Positions 1 through 6,115 of a stretch of 49,791 nucleotides of DNA are shown here, one piece after another. Below the pieces are notes generated by a model. It made no database searches, was not told where the DNA came from, and was given only the letters and a program-made list of their open reading frames with translations. Origin of the DNA: a virus; the IMG/VR virus record IMGVR_UViG_3300034073_003786, positions 1 through 49,791 of that record; one strand, given 5' to 3'. A program made the position numbers and the translations under genes. Every line of letters starts with the position of its first letter. Within the stretch, counting starts at the first letter, position 1.

Positions 1-131
1 ACCTCTGGTTCTGGTGTTCCCCAACGATTGAGTGCCTCACGGATAGTATTTCTAACTTCGGGATAAAGATTGTAATAACCTCCAATCTCATCCCAGAGTT
101 CATCAAGTTGTTCGTCAGTTGGGTTAGTCAT
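1..131 (-). CDS. Hypothetical protein, 5' part (runs off left edge)
   Basis: The gene starts with ATG at 131 and is still open at base 1, so only the first 43 codons are seen. The visible N-terminus (MTNPTDEQLDELWDEIGG) is acidic and helical, with no motif I recognise. It starts one base after the stop of the upstream gene, and a strong Shine-Dalgarno sequence (GGGAGG) lies in that gene's last codons, so the two are translationally coupled. Confidence 0.75.
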   Translation of the reverse strand, partial: MTNPTDEQLDELWDEIGGYYNLYPEVRNTIREALNRWGTPEPE

Positions 132-132
132 T

Positions 133-402
133 TCAGTTGTCCTCCCTCAAACGAATGTTGTGTTCAATCTCACCTCGCATATCATAAAAATACTCTTTGG
201 CAGTAGAAAGGCACCAGTTATCATAGTCCTTTTGTGTTGGGTCTCCTTCGGTTTCTTGGAACCGAAATTGTTCCCACATTTCCAAGAAATCATCTACGGA
301 AAGTGTGTATTCCAGAGAAACATATGCGATTTTGGGAATAATGTGGTTAGACATAGAAGGAAAATTTTGGACTGCGATGAGAAGGTCGTTTCCAGTAAGC
401 AT
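133..402 (-). CDS. Hypothetical acidic protein, 89 aa
   Basis: This is the first gene after the promoter cassette at 415-487. The protein is acidic and has Trp/Tyr-rich patches (FLEMWEQFRFQE, DNWCLSTAKEYFYDM), with no signal peptide, membrane segment or known domain. The ATG at 402 has no clear Shine-Dalgarno sequence; an internal Met at codon 17 is an alternative. It probably belongs to the small early host-takeover genes of this region, by position only. Confidence 0.65.
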   Translation of the reverse strand: MLTGNDLLIAVQNFPSMSNHIIPKIAYVSLEYTLSVDDFLEMWEQFRFQETEGDPTQKDYDNWCLSTAKEYFYDMRGEIEHNIRLREDN

Positions 403-414
403 AAGAGGTTTCTG

Positions 415-487
415 TGTGTATGAGAGTATTATAAGGCACTCACAGGGTCTGTGGTGAGGTCTTGTGCCAGTTCTTTAAGTGTCAAGT
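415..487 (-). promoter_or_regulatory. Recurrent intergenic promoter cassette (copy 1)
   Basis: On the minus strand this holds ACTGGCACAAG, then AGACCC, an 11-nt gap, and TATAAT at 428-433, followed by ACTCTCATACAC. It contains the last codons and stop of the upstream gene (ACACTTAA). No TTGACA-like -35 lies 16-18 nt upstream of the -10. The same arrangement recurs near 685, 986, 3777, 5110, 10148 and 11454. Confidence 0.6.
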
Positions 488-660
488 CGTTCCCAAAACA
501 TATCAATCATACCACAATTTACTGATGTCCAGAAAACTTGATAGGATTTTCCATCAATAAACATAGTCGTGCCAGTTTGGTTCCTAATCTCATCAGGGTC
601 AAGAATTTCTTGGGTCATCCAAAACTTCCAATCATTAAAGCATCTTATAAAATCGCCCAT
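475..660 (-). CDS. Hypothetical protein, 61 aa
   Basis: I place the start at the ATG at 660, preceded by AAAGGA. An in-frame ATG at 699 lies inside the -10 region of the upstream promoter cassette, so the longer version would translate promoter sequence. The protein is Trp/Phe-rich (NDWKFWMTQE, FWTSVNCGMIDMFW) and may be a small beta/alpha domain. No family was recognised. Its stop codon lies inside the next promoter cassette. Confidence 0.65.
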   Translation of the reverse strand: MGDFIRCFNDWKFWMTQEILDPDEIRNQTGTTMFIDGKSYQVFWTSVNCGMIDMFWERLDT

Positions 661-684
661 TAAAGTTCCTTTGTTTGTCCTACT

Positions 685-740
685 ATTATAAGTCATCACA
701 GACCACTCTGGATGCCCTACTGTGCCAGTTCGTCAAGTGG
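685..740 (-). promoter_or_regulatory. Recurrent intergenic promoter cassette (copy 2)
   Basis: Minus strand: GAACTGGCACAG, a 36-nt gap from GGCACA, then TATAAT at 685-690. This copy keeps the upstream GGCACA box and the -10 but has a poor match to the AGACCC box. It should drive the 475-660 gene. Confidence 0.5.
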
Positions 741-742
741 TT

Positions 743-958
743 TCAAGGAAACTCACAAATGTTCGGAGGAGTACCTTCATTGTAAAGACGAATCAGTTCG
801 TTCTCAAGTTCTTGAGTCCAACGAGAACGTTGACGAAGATACCAAACATCTGCAGCACAATCAACAGAACATCCAAGTTCTTCTGCAAGAGATTTGAGAT
901 ATTCTTCCATCTCATTGTAGTAATCGTCATGTACTTTATCCCATTCGGTAGTAGGCAT
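743..958 (-). CDS. Hypothetical protein, 71 aa
   Basis: The start at 958 follows AAGAGG. A longer in-frame start at 997 is rejected because its first codons (ATG CCT TAT AAT ACT) are the -10 element of the cassette at 979-1034. The protein is acidic and helical with a Cys pair (LGCSVDCAADVWYL) and a basic-acidic segment (RQRSRWTQELENELIRLY) that resembles a small helix-turn-helix or SANT-like helix pair, though not convincingly enough to name. Confidence 0.7.
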   Translation of the reverse strand: MPTTEWDKVHDDYYNEMEEYLKSLAEELGCSVDCAADVWYLRQRSRWTQELENELIRLYNEGTPPNICEFP

Positions 959-978
959 TGGAGAACCTCTTGTGTATA

Positions 979-1034
979 TGAGAGTATTATAAGGCATTTA
1001 CAGGGTCTATGGTGAGATCTTGTGCCAGTTTAGA
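979..1034 (-). promoter_or_regulatory. Recurrent intergenic promoter cassette (copy 3)
   Basis: This is nearly identical to copy 1: AACTGGCACAAG, AGACCC, an 11-nt gap, and TATAAT at 986-991, then ACTCTCATATACAC. It overlaps the stop codon of the small gene at 1030 and drives 743-958. Confidence 0.6.
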
Positions 1035-1119
1035 AAGTGTCTTCGTATTTCAGTTTTAAAACAAATATTACAATCAGGGATATGATACTTACTGAATGCC
1101 AAATTTGTTCATTAGTCAT
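1030..1119 (-). CDS. Small single-pass membrane peptide, 29 aa
   Basis: A short open frame starts at ATG 1119 and overlaps the end of the preceding gene by 8 nt. It encodes a peptide with one hydrophobic stretch (SIISLIVIFVLKLKY) followed by a charged tail ending DTF. The tight overlap and the end exactly at the promoter cassette suggest it is a real gene of the operon. It could be a spurious ORF; no homologue is recognised. Confidence 0.4.
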   Translation of the reverse strand: MTNEQIWHSVSIISLIVIFVLKLKYEDTF

Positions 1120-1297
1120 AATAAACATCCTCCTCATAAGCAACATAATCGGTTTGAAGATGGCAGAAGAAATCTCCACCACTATCTTCTGGGTGTGTCA
1201 TAGTATAACACCATTCATCAAATATTTCTCCTACCCACCACCAGCCGACTTGGATTTTCTCAAAGAAATTCATAGGACGATTGTAGAGTTTAGTCAT
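1112..1297 (-). CDS. Hypothetical protein, 61 aa
   Basis: This Trp-rich acidic protein (VGWWWVGEIFDEWCY, then HPEDSGGDFFCHL) has two Cys and several His, but their spacing does not match a known zinc module. The ATG at 1297 overlaps the upstream stop by 8 nt, and a second Met lies at codon 9. No function can be assigned. Confidence 0.6.
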   Translation of the reverse strand: MTKLYNRPMNFFEKIQVGWWWVGEIFDEWCYTMTHPEDSGGDFFCHLQTDYVAYEEDVYYD

Positions 1298-1466
1298 CTT
1301 TTTTTACACAACTAATAAATCCACAACCTTCTTCACCACAACCACACACAACATAAGAATATTTTGTTGGTTGTTCAATTTCTCCTCGTTTTACTCTTGA
1401 GTTGAGAATATTCTGTGCTCTTACGGCAGCAGAAAGGTCTTTTGGGGTCATCCATCTAAAACTCAT
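1290..1466 (-). CDS. Small Cys-motif protein (CxCx4Cx4C), 58 aa
   Basis: ATG at 1466, 58 codons. It overlaps the upstream gene by 4 nt (ATGA) and the downstream gene by 8 nt. The C-terminal third carries VVCGCGEEGCGFISC, four cysteines spaced C-x-C-x4-C-x4-C, which suggests a mini zinc ribbon or a metal or redox site. The N-terminal half is basic and helical (DLSAAVRAQNILNSRVKRG). This could be a small nucleic-acid-binding or transcription-modifying protein, by inference only. Confidence 0.65.
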   Translation of the reverse strand: MSFRWMTPKDLSAAVRAQNILNSRVKRGEIEQPTKYSYVVCGCGEEGCGFISCVKKDD

Positions 1467-1705
1467 TTTTCAACCTCACAAAGTGGGAATACTCTTACTG
1501 ACCTGATAAACCCTGGTTTTGTATATTTGTCCTTATAGTTTGAAGCAAAAACCCGTGCTTCATTTTGAGTTTCAAAAACTCCAAAGTATCGGTGAAGTCC
1601 TTCTACCCCTTCGTGTCTACTATAAAGTGCGACTATCCACTTATGAGAATGTTCTGGATATGTGTCGTTTTCGGCAATCCAGTCGTAGTATGCGTCCTTA
1701 TTCAT
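1463..1705 (-). CDS. Hypothetical protein, 80 aa
   Basis: This protein ends in a beta-alpha-beta pattern: KWIVALYSRHEGVEG, YFGVFETQNEARVFASNY, then a final strand RSVRVFPLCEV. The segment GVFETQNEARVFASNYKDKY looks like the strand-helix unit of a small ferredoxin-like or SPOR-like fold, which is inference only. It has ATGA overlaps with both neighbours. No named family. Confidence 0.65.
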   Translation of the reverse strand: MNKDAYYDWIAENDTYPEHSHKWIVALYSRHEGVEGLHRYFGVFETQNEARVFASNYKDKYTKPGFIRSVRVFPLCEVEK

Positions 1706-1935
1706 TCTTCCACCTCAATCTCAATAATTTCATAAGGAGTCCAGAAGCATTCATCTACTTTTTCTTTTGCTTTCTCGTAATCAAATCCACGAAGCACTTG
1801 TTGTTTAATAGCATAATCATATTTTTGTTTAATCTTTATATCTAATGCTACTTGTGCTTTATCCTTGGAAGTGGAAGCACACAGAACGTGATAACCCAAA
1901 TCAACATTATCAACCACACAATAGATTTTAATCAT
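1702..1935 (-). CDS. Hypothetical protein, 77 aa
   Basis: The protein starts with a beta strand (MIKIYCVVDNVDLGYHVLC) followed by a long Lys-rich helix and an acidic C-terminus. The stop-start overlap (ATGA) with the next gene and the 4-nt overlap with the previous one place it in a coupled operon from about 3058 down to about 1112. No domain recognised. Confidence 0.65.
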   Translation of the reverse strand: MIKIYCVVDNVDLGYHVLCASTSKDKAQVALDIKIKQKYDYAIKQQVLRGFDYEKAKEKVDECFWTPYEIIEIEVEE

Positions 1936-2132
1936 AATTCTTCCTCATTTACTTTAAGCATCGTTTTTTCGGTGATAATGTCCTTTTCCAGTTCGTATGG
2001 TGATGCTACTTGAAGATAGGTTTGATACTGATGTTCGTTGAGGTCTTTGGATGGAATGTATCCCTTATAAGTCAGCATTTTTTGAATTGCTTTTTTGGTT
2101 GGTTCTTCCCAGTCCTCTTTGAAGATAAACAT
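1932..2132 (-). CDS. Hypothetical protein, 66 aa
   Basis: A small mixed-charge protein with helices (TKKAIQKMLTYKGYIP, LNEHQYQTYLQVAS) and an acidic C-terminus. It overlaps the upstream gene by one base (TGATG) and the downstream gene by four. Function unknown. Confidence 0.6.
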   Translation of the reverse strand: MFIFKEDWEEPTKKAIQKMLTYKGYIPSKDLNEHQYQTYLQVASPYELEKDIITEKTMLKVNEEEL

Positions 2133-2389
2133 CAGTCATTCCACCCCTCAAAGTATTCTGCGAAAAATTCAAAAGCAAGAGATTGTTTGTCGTTATTAAG
2201 TTCTACACCAAAAAGAGAACTGGCAAGAAAAGAAAGTGTGATATGAAATCCACCAGAAGACCAATGATGAGCAGTAGGATTTTCATAATTCACCCACAGA
2301 AATGAATGATTTTTGAAGATGCCAAACTGCCAAGTGCGTGAAGTTTCACCACCTTCCCAAACTTTTAGGTTATACTGATAGGGTTTCAT
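2132..2389 (-). CDS. Hypothetical protein, 85 aa
   Basis: A compact aromatic-rich protein with alternating strands (WQFGIFKNHSFLWVNYEN, GGFHITLSFLASSLFGVEL) and an acidic tail ending EGWND. The pattern suggests a small beta-sheet protein. There is no catalytic motif or membrane segment. ATGA coupling to the upstream gene. Confidence 0.6.
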   Translation of the reverse strand: MKPYQYNLKVWEGGETSRTWQFGIFKNHSFLWVNYENPTAHHWSSGGFHITLSFLASSLFGVELNNDKQSLAFEFFAEYFEGWND

Positions 2390-2667
2390 AGCAACTCCAA
2401 TTTACATTTACCATTCACATCATACACCACTTTGACTTGATAATCTACTGACATATCTGCTCTCCATATAGCATCTATGAACTCTTGTGTTTCTTTGTCT
2501 GGGTATTTGGCAACAAAATGACCATTCTCATCCATTTCATTACCATTCACATCACCAAGATAATGGAGATTTAGGAAACGATTGAGTTGTTGTCTTTGTT
2601 CATAGTCAAGTTCAATTTTCACAAATGTGATGAATTCGTTTGATACTGGGAGTTCTTCGTTAGTCAT
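2386..2667 (-). CDS. Hypothetical protein, 93 aa
   Basis: The protein has a helical middle (YEQRQQLNRFLNLHYLG), an Asn/Asp-Gly-rich turn (DVNGNEMDENGHF) and C-terminal strands (DYQVKVVYDVNGKCKLELL). It overlaps its neighbours by 4 nt on both sides. No family recognised. Confidence 0.65.
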   Translation of the reverse strand: MTNEELPVSNEFITFVKIELDYEQRQQLNRFLNLHYLGDVNGNEMDENGHFVAKYPDKETQEFIDAIWRADMSVDYQVKVVYDVNGKCKLELL

Positions 2668-2822
2668 TCTTCTTCACCATATTCAGTAGTAATACTATCA
2701 ATCACATAATCTCCGTGAGCAATCAGAAGATTAGCAGTGGCAATTGCAATCGGCATAGTTTTGTGTCTTTGGTGTCGTTGCTCCAAATCGTTCTTGTAGT
2801 AATATGTGATGAGGTAGGTCAT
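2664..2822 (-). CDS. Hypothetical protein, 52 aa
   Basis: A short frame from ATG 2822 to TGA 2664 shares ATGA overlaps with both neighbours, which supports it as real. It begins with a tyrosine-rich strand (MTYLITYYYKNDLEQRH), followed by an alanine-rich helix and an acidic end. Nothing identifies its role. Confidence 0.6.
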   Translation of the reverse strand: MTYLITYYYKNDLEQRHQRHKTMPIAIATANLLIAHGDYVIDSITTEYGEEE

Positions 2823-3058
2823 TTCAGTTTTTGCAGTTGGTAAATAAGATGTTCAATGTCTTCAGTTTCTACACATTTAACAGAACCACCCCAACCATCC
2901 GCATCATACTCAACATTGTAAGCAAAGTTGTCCAGTAGATACTGAAGAGTAGCAATACATACCCGAGCACGATCACCTGTTTTGGGTCGTAGAGTGTATT
3001 CTTCTGTGACCTTGATTAGTGTCTCTGCGTGTGTTTTTTGTGGTAATGATTTAGTCAT
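2819..3058 (-). CDS. Hypothetical protein, 79 aa
   Basis: A mixed alpha/beta protein: helix RARVCIATLQYLLDNFAYNV, strand and turn EYDADGWGGSVKCVE, and a C-terminal helix. The layout resembles many tiny T4-superfamily early proteins, but no named family is evident. ATGA overlaps on both sides. Confidence 0.6.
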   Translation of the reverse strand: MTKSLPQKTHAETLIKVTEEYTLRPKTGDRARVCIATLQYLLDNFAYNVEYDADGWGGSVKCVETEDIEHLIYQLQKLK

Positions 3059-3357
3059 GGTTTCACAGTTTGAATGAGAATTCGTTCTTTGGTAGTATCA
3101 CGCTTTTTTGCAAGATACTCAATCGCTTCTTGATTTCGTTTGGGTAACTGATCCCATTCTACTTGCTTTTCAACATAAGGTGATGGAAGAAATTTATCAA
3201 TCTTATGACACATTTTGTCCAAAGAGTTGGAGATAAATTCTGCAGTTGCTTGTGCAATCGCAAAGGGACCAAGTACAATCAACCGAATTGCAACAAAATG
3301 TGGAATGTATTTGAGGTAGGGATAGGTTTTGGTTTCAGTCATCGTTTTGAATGTCAT
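3055..3357 (-). CDS. Hypothetical protein with hydrophobic helix, 95-100 aa
   Basis: A hydrophobic stretch (FVAIRLIVLGPFAIAQATAEF) near the N-terminus could be one membrane-associated helix; the rest is basic and helical (NQEAIEYLAKKRDTTKER). Two starts are possible. ATG 3357 overlaps the small upstream ORF by 23 nt; ATG 3342 (MTETKTYPYLKY) overlaps it by 8. The second is more typical of this operon. Function unknown. Confidence 0.6.
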   Translation of the reverse strand: MTFKTMTETKTYPYLKYIPHFVAIRLIVLGPFAIAQATAEFISNSLDKMCHKIDKFLPSPYVEKQVEWDQLPKRNQEAIEYLAKKRDTTKERILIQTVKP

Positions 3358-3430
3358 TTAGTCCGTCAAGTTTGGAAAGAATACTACAAATGATTAAAGC
3401 AATAAAACTACCTGTAATAATTACAATCAT
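3335..3430 (-). CDS. Small membrane peptide, 31 aa
   Basis: ATG at 3430 overlaps the upstream stop (ATGA). The peptide is a single hydrophobic helix (MIVIITGSFIALIICSIL) followed by a polar acidic tail. It looks like a phage membrane micropeptide, but its size leaves real doubt. Confidence 0.4.
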   Translation of the reverse strand: MIVIITGSFIALIICSILSKLDGLNDIQNDD

Positions 3431-3600
3431 TTGCCCGTAAGATAATTGAGGTCACTTACGATGCGTTGTGCTTCTTCTGGTGAGTTACATTCTTCTACAA
3501 TGTAACTAAATCCGTTTGAGAATGTCCTACGGATCTTGTTACCTTCAGCAGAATAAGATCCATAGCGAACTGGAAACTGATTGAGAATTGCTCTGATCAT
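3427..3600 (-). CDS. Hypothetical protein, 57 aa
   Basis: Start ATG at 3600 and stop at 3427, with ATGA overlaps on both sides. It shows a strand-strand-helix pattern (RRTFSNGFSYIVEECNS, then PEEAQRIVSDLNYL), like the small one-domain proteins at 1463-1705. No named family. Confidence 0.6.
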   Translation of the reverse strand: MIRAILNQFPVRYGSYSAEGNKIRRTFSNGFSYIVEECNSPEEAQRIVSDLNYLTGK

Positions 3601-3755
3601 TTGATGTTCAGATAAGGTTTGTTGTAGATCATATGATCCAGAACTTGACCGATCATTTGTCGGTAAGTCTCATCATAGTTCTTACTGCACTCTTCATATG
3701 CCTCATAGAGTTTGGTGTAGAGTGTGTCCCAGTGCTCTTGAGTGATGGTGGTCAT
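3597..3755 (-). CDS. Hypothetical protein, 52 aa
   Basis: I choose ATG 3755 (MTTITQEHWDTLYTK). A longer in-frame start at 3827 would translate the GGCACA box and the TATAAT of the upstream cassette, so it is rejected. The protein is helical and tyrosine-rich. It is the first gene of the operon running down to 1030. Confidence 0.65.
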   Translation of the reverse strand: MTTITQEHWDTLYTKLYEAYEECSKNYDETYRQMIGQVLDHMIYNKPYLNIK

Positions 3756-3776
3756 CGCTTTGTTGTGTATGAAGTC

Positions 3777-3826
3777 ATTATAAGGCAAAAAGGAGTCTTG
3801 TGGATATGCCCTGTGCCAGTTTCTCA
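3777..3826 (-). promoter_or_regulatory. Recurrent intergenic promoter cassette (copy 4)
   Basis: Minus strand: AAACTGGCACAG, AGACTC, a 10-nt gap and TATAAT at 3777-3782, then GACTTCATACACAAC. This should be the promoter for the 3755-to-1030 operon. Confidence 0.55.
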
Positions 3827-4261
3827 ACTGACCCTTTCCAGTTTAGCAAGTGGTTCTGTTCCCCACTTCATAGGTAAATCAAAATCCACTGTGATAGGCA
3901 TTTCATTTCTGGAAACATTTTCATTCTCAATAATGCCCTGTTCTACTGCTCGTTCCACGGAAAGTTTCCTACGAATGACCCGATGAAGGTCATAAAGAAT
4001 ACCATTACTTTCTGGAAGGTCTTGATGTCCTACTCCAAGTGAGGAAGCACCACCATCAATACCATCAATCATATGTTTGGATAGAATTGCTCCAATAATT
4101 TTCATATCTTGATGAAATTCTGTATAATCAATCGGTTTTTGAAGAGGTAGATTATCTTGAATTTCCCTCCACTGACCAAGTTGAACTCTTTGAAGCAAAT
4201 CAGTAGCATCTACAAGTGCTCGTGCCTGCTTTTCAGTGATGGTGAGATTGTAGGTTTTCAT
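3824..4261 (-). CDS. Conserved phage hypothetical protein, 145 aa
   Basis: The N-terminus (YNLTITEKQARALVDATD) followed by LLQRVQLGQWREIQDNLP is a pattern I associate with a widespread family of uncharacterised phage proteins whose 'EKQA..L..A.....R...GQ' helix pair is conserved; this attribution is from memory. The protein is helical and soluble, with a Gly-rich turn (IDGIDGGASSLGVG). It ends inside the promoter cassette and overlaps the upstream gene by 4 nt. Function unknown. Confidence 0.65.
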   Translation of the reverse strand: MKTYNLTITEKQARALVDATDLLQRVQLGQWREIQDNLPLQKPIDYTEFHQDMKIIGAILSKHMIDGIDGGASSLGVGHQDLPESNGILYDLHRVIRRKLSVERAVEQGIIENENVSRNEMPITVDFDLPMKWGTEPLAKLERVS

Positions 4262-4449
4262 TGATTTTCAATAATGATTTTGATTTGTTTGAGGTCTTCT
4301 ATTCGTTGTTTAGTAAGGTCGTACTGTTCAGTATACCAATCAAGGTCATTCACTTCGTGATTGGTTTCTTCACGAATGTCCCATTCATAACACTGAAGGT
4401 TTCCTTCTTGGTCTTTTATGAGGTAATTGAGTGTATCAAGGAGTGACAT
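4258..4449 (-). CDS. Hypothetical coiled-coil-like protein, 63 aa
   Basis: A highly charged helical protein, with a C-terminal heptad-like stretch (YDLTKQRIEDLKQIKIII). The ATG at 4449 lies just past the stop of the upstream proline-rich gene. If that gene is read through its alternative frame (see the C7 tract at 4519-4525), the two would overlap by 14 nt. Confidence 0.6.
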   Translation of the reverse strand: MSLLDTLNYLIKDQEGNLQCYEWDIREETNHEVNDLDWYTEQYDLTKQRIEDLKQIKIIIENQ

Positions 4450-4451
4450 TT

Positions 4452-4721
4452 TCAGGAACAGGGGGAGGAGGAAGCAGTTGAGGAGGAGGGGTTTGAGATG
4501 TTTGAGGCAGTTGAGGTTGGGGGGGTAGGAAGAATTACAGGTTGTGGAGCAACTTGAGGTTGTTGTGCTTGGTCAAGTTTCTTCTCCAACTCCATCACCT
4601 TTTGGTCCAGTGGACTCAAAGGAACTTCTTTTTGAGAATCAGCAAGTTTCCAACCAGTCGCCCCAGCAGCAAAGATACTTGCAAGTGCAGCAAAAACAGA
4701 AACAGTTTTAGAAAAACTCAT
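4452..4721 (-). CDS. Membrane-anchored Pro/Gln-rich protein, possibly frameshifted, 89 aa
   Basis: ATG 4721 follows GGGAGG and overlaps the upstream stop (TAATG). The N-terminus (FSKTVSVFAALASIFAAGATGW) is one hydrophobic anchor or signal segment, followed by a helical part (DQKVMELEKKLDQAQQ) and a proline-rich tail. A run of seven C (4519-4525) sits in the tail. After it this frame turns Ser/Thr/Ala-rich and ends PCS, whereas the +1 frame continues as a Pro/Gln-rich tail to a stop at 4436. One indel or slippage at the run would join the natural-looking halves. Confidence 0.6.
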   Translation of the reverse strand: MSFSKTVSVFAALASIFAAGATGWKLADSQKEVPLSPLDQKVMELEKKLDQAQQPQVAPQPVILPTPPTSTASNISNPSSSTASSSPCS

Positions 4722-4915
4722 TAAATAACCTCCCAATCACATTCCCAAAAGTCGTTGATATTTACCCAGAAAAAGTATTTTTGATTCTCTGATGCGAGAA
4801 ACAACATACCATCTCCTTTGTCCTGCTCTACAATACAGATAGGATTGTTTTCCATTAGATTACACAAGCGATTCTTACTCTTCTTGCTTTTGGGTCTTAC
4901 AGTAACTTTTCTCAT
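4721..4915 (-). CDS. Hypothetical basic-to-acidic protein, 64 aa
   Basis: The first 17 residues are very basic (RKVTVRPKSKKSKNRL), followed by strands rich in Trp/Phe (KYFFWVNINDFWECDWEVI). It could bind nucleic acid through the basic arm, by inference. Coupled by ATGA to the upstream gene and by TAATG to the downstream one. Confidence 0.6.
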   Translation of the reverse strand: MRKVTVRPKSKKSKNRLCNLMENNPICIVEQDKGDGMLFLASENQKYFFWVNINDFWECDWEVI

Positions 4916-5088
4916 TCTTCTTCATCCAAAGGAGCAAAAAATTGATCGTATTCTTCGTCAGTGAGAGTAAGATACTGGACTTCGGCATCTTGGTGCTCTT
5001 CGGCATACATTACCTGATAATGCTGAAATTGGTTCCAGTCATTAGCAGCGTATTCTATGGTGCCGTCCAAAAGACACAGATAGTGCAT
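4912..5088 (-). CDS. Hypothetical acidic protein, 58 aa
   Basis: I use ATG 5088 (MHYLCLLDGTIEYAAND). The in-frame ATG at 5121 is the T-run/-10 region of the promoter cassette. The protein is acidic, ending in DEEYDQFFAPLDEEE, with a short beta start. It might be a DNA-mimic-type acidic miniprotein, but nothing proves that. Confidence 0.6.
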   Translation of the reverse strand: MHYLCLLDGTIEYAANDWNQFQHYQVMYAEEHQDAEVQYLTLTDEEYDQFFAPLDEEE

Positions 5089-5109
5089 TGGTCTGTTGCG
5101 TATGAGAGT

Positions 5110-5156
5110 ATTATACAACAAAAAAGGGTCTCCGTGAAGACCCCTTGTGACGGTTC
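5110..5156 (-). promoter_or_regulatory. Recurrent intergenic promoter cassette (copy 5)
   Basis: TATAAT at 5110-5115 directly follows the T-run of a terminator. AGACCC, 10 nt upstream of the -10, is also the 3' arm of that terminator hairpin. The GTCACA box lies just upstream. Transcription from here should start the 5088-to-3824 operon. Confidence 0.6.
5120..5144 (-). terminator. Rho-independent terminator after the phosphoesterase gene
   Basis: The minus strand has GGGTCT, a 6-nt loop and AGACCC followed by six T. It sits right behind the stop at 5158 and merges with the next promoter. Confidence 0.75.
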
Positions 5157-5157
5157 T

Positions 5158-5955
5158 TTAAGTGTCTATCTCAAAGTGTGGGTCAAAGTCTGGATTGAGA
5201 CCAGAAGTATTATAAGAATTCCAGTATCCGCGTGGATTACATACAACTCTACAATCACCTATGAAATAATCCATACTTTCGTGCGTATGACCGTGTGAGA
5301 AGTATTTGATCTGTTGATGAGACAAAATCAAATCATCAAGGTGACTAGCATAAGACCCATTAACAGTTTCCGTTCGGTATTTTGGATGGATTGATTGGTA
5401 CGAAGGTGCGTGATGTGTAAGAACCCAGACTTTTTGGTCTTCAAACATCGGCAGAGTATCCAGAAGAAACTGCTTTGACTTCTTATGAAATTCCAGAGTA
5501 TCTTCTGGTCTCAACTTACGATAGTTGGAACCAATACGAATGGTCTTATAGTCATTAAGAAATCTTTGTGCTTCCATCATTTCCAGAGGATTTTCTTTAC
5601 GAAAGTCAGTCCAAAGGGTTGCGCCTAAAAAAACCATATCTTTGATTTTTACATAATCGTTCTCAAGAAGATGAATGGAAGGAGGTATATGTTCTTTTAG
5701 AACATTCCAAGTTCCTTCGTAGTTATAACCATAATAACAATGATTTCCAAGAACATAGAGAACTTCATCAAAATTATCCACACATTTTTGCAGAAAGTCC
5801 TTATAGACCTGATGAAGAGTTCCATTGGTCTTAAAGTGACGAGCACAAAGAATGTCTCCACCAAGAATCAAAATTTCCCCTTCTCCCAAGTCAGGGACAC
5901 CTTGATTATACTCGCAACATTCTAAATGAAGGTCACTGACCGTGCGGATTTTCAT
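5158..5955 (-). CDS. Calcineurin-like metallophosphoesterase, 265 aa
   Basis: Phosphoesterase of the calcineurin-like fold, which uses two metal ions to cleave phosphate esters; the substrate is unknown. The five family motifs are present in order: SDLHL (res ~7-11), GGD (~33), GNHCYYG (GNHE-type, ~71, with Cys replacing Glu), THHAPS (~180) and SHGHTHES (~220). The length fits a single-domain enzyme. It overlaps the upstream gene by 23 nt, ATG 5955 being the first Met of the conserved strand MKIRTVSDLHL. A terminator follows. In phages such enzymes may act on nucleotides or RNA ends; that remains inference. Confidence 0.9.
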   Translation of the reverse strand: MKIRTVSDLHLECCEYNQGVPDLGEGEILILGGDILCARHFKTNGTLHQVYKDFLQKCVDNFDEVLYVLGNHCYYGYNYEGTWNVLKEHIPPSIHLLENDYVKIKDMVFLGATLWTDFRKENPLEMMEAQRFLNDYKTIRIGSNYRKLRPEDTLEFHKKSKQFLLDTLPMFEDQKVWVLTHHAPSYQSIHPKYRTETVNGSYASHLDDLILSHQQIKYFSHGHTHESMDYFIGDCRVVCNPRGYWNSYNTSGLNPDFDPHFEIDT

Positions 5956-6115
5956 CGCAAAGTTCTACTCCGTATTTGTTTTTAATGTGGTCTGTAAGGT
6001 AATCATACAGCATATCAGCAAAACCGTAATGAGGTCTTGTACCAGTTTCCAAAGCGCCACTGGTCGCCACAGTCCACATAATATCCAGTTCTCGTTTTGA
6101 AGGTAATTGTTTCAT
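5933..6115 (-). CDS. Hypothetical protein, 60 aa
   Basis: Start at ATG 6115 (MKQLPSKRELDIMWTVATSG), overlapping the upstream stop (TGATG). Longer frames reaching 6274 lie entirely inside the upstream gene and are not used. The middle (GTRPHYGFADMLYDYLTDHI) is helical. Function unknown. Confidence 0.65.
   Translation of the reverse strand: MKQLPSKRELDIMWTVATSGALETGTRPHYGFADMLYDYLTDHIKNKYGVELCDENPHGQ

Noticed and set aside
475-5121. Longer N-terminal forms starting at 699, 997, 3827 and 5121
   Set aside because: Each extra segment translates the TATAAT region of the upstream promoter cassette; the downstream ATGs have better ribosome sites or positions.
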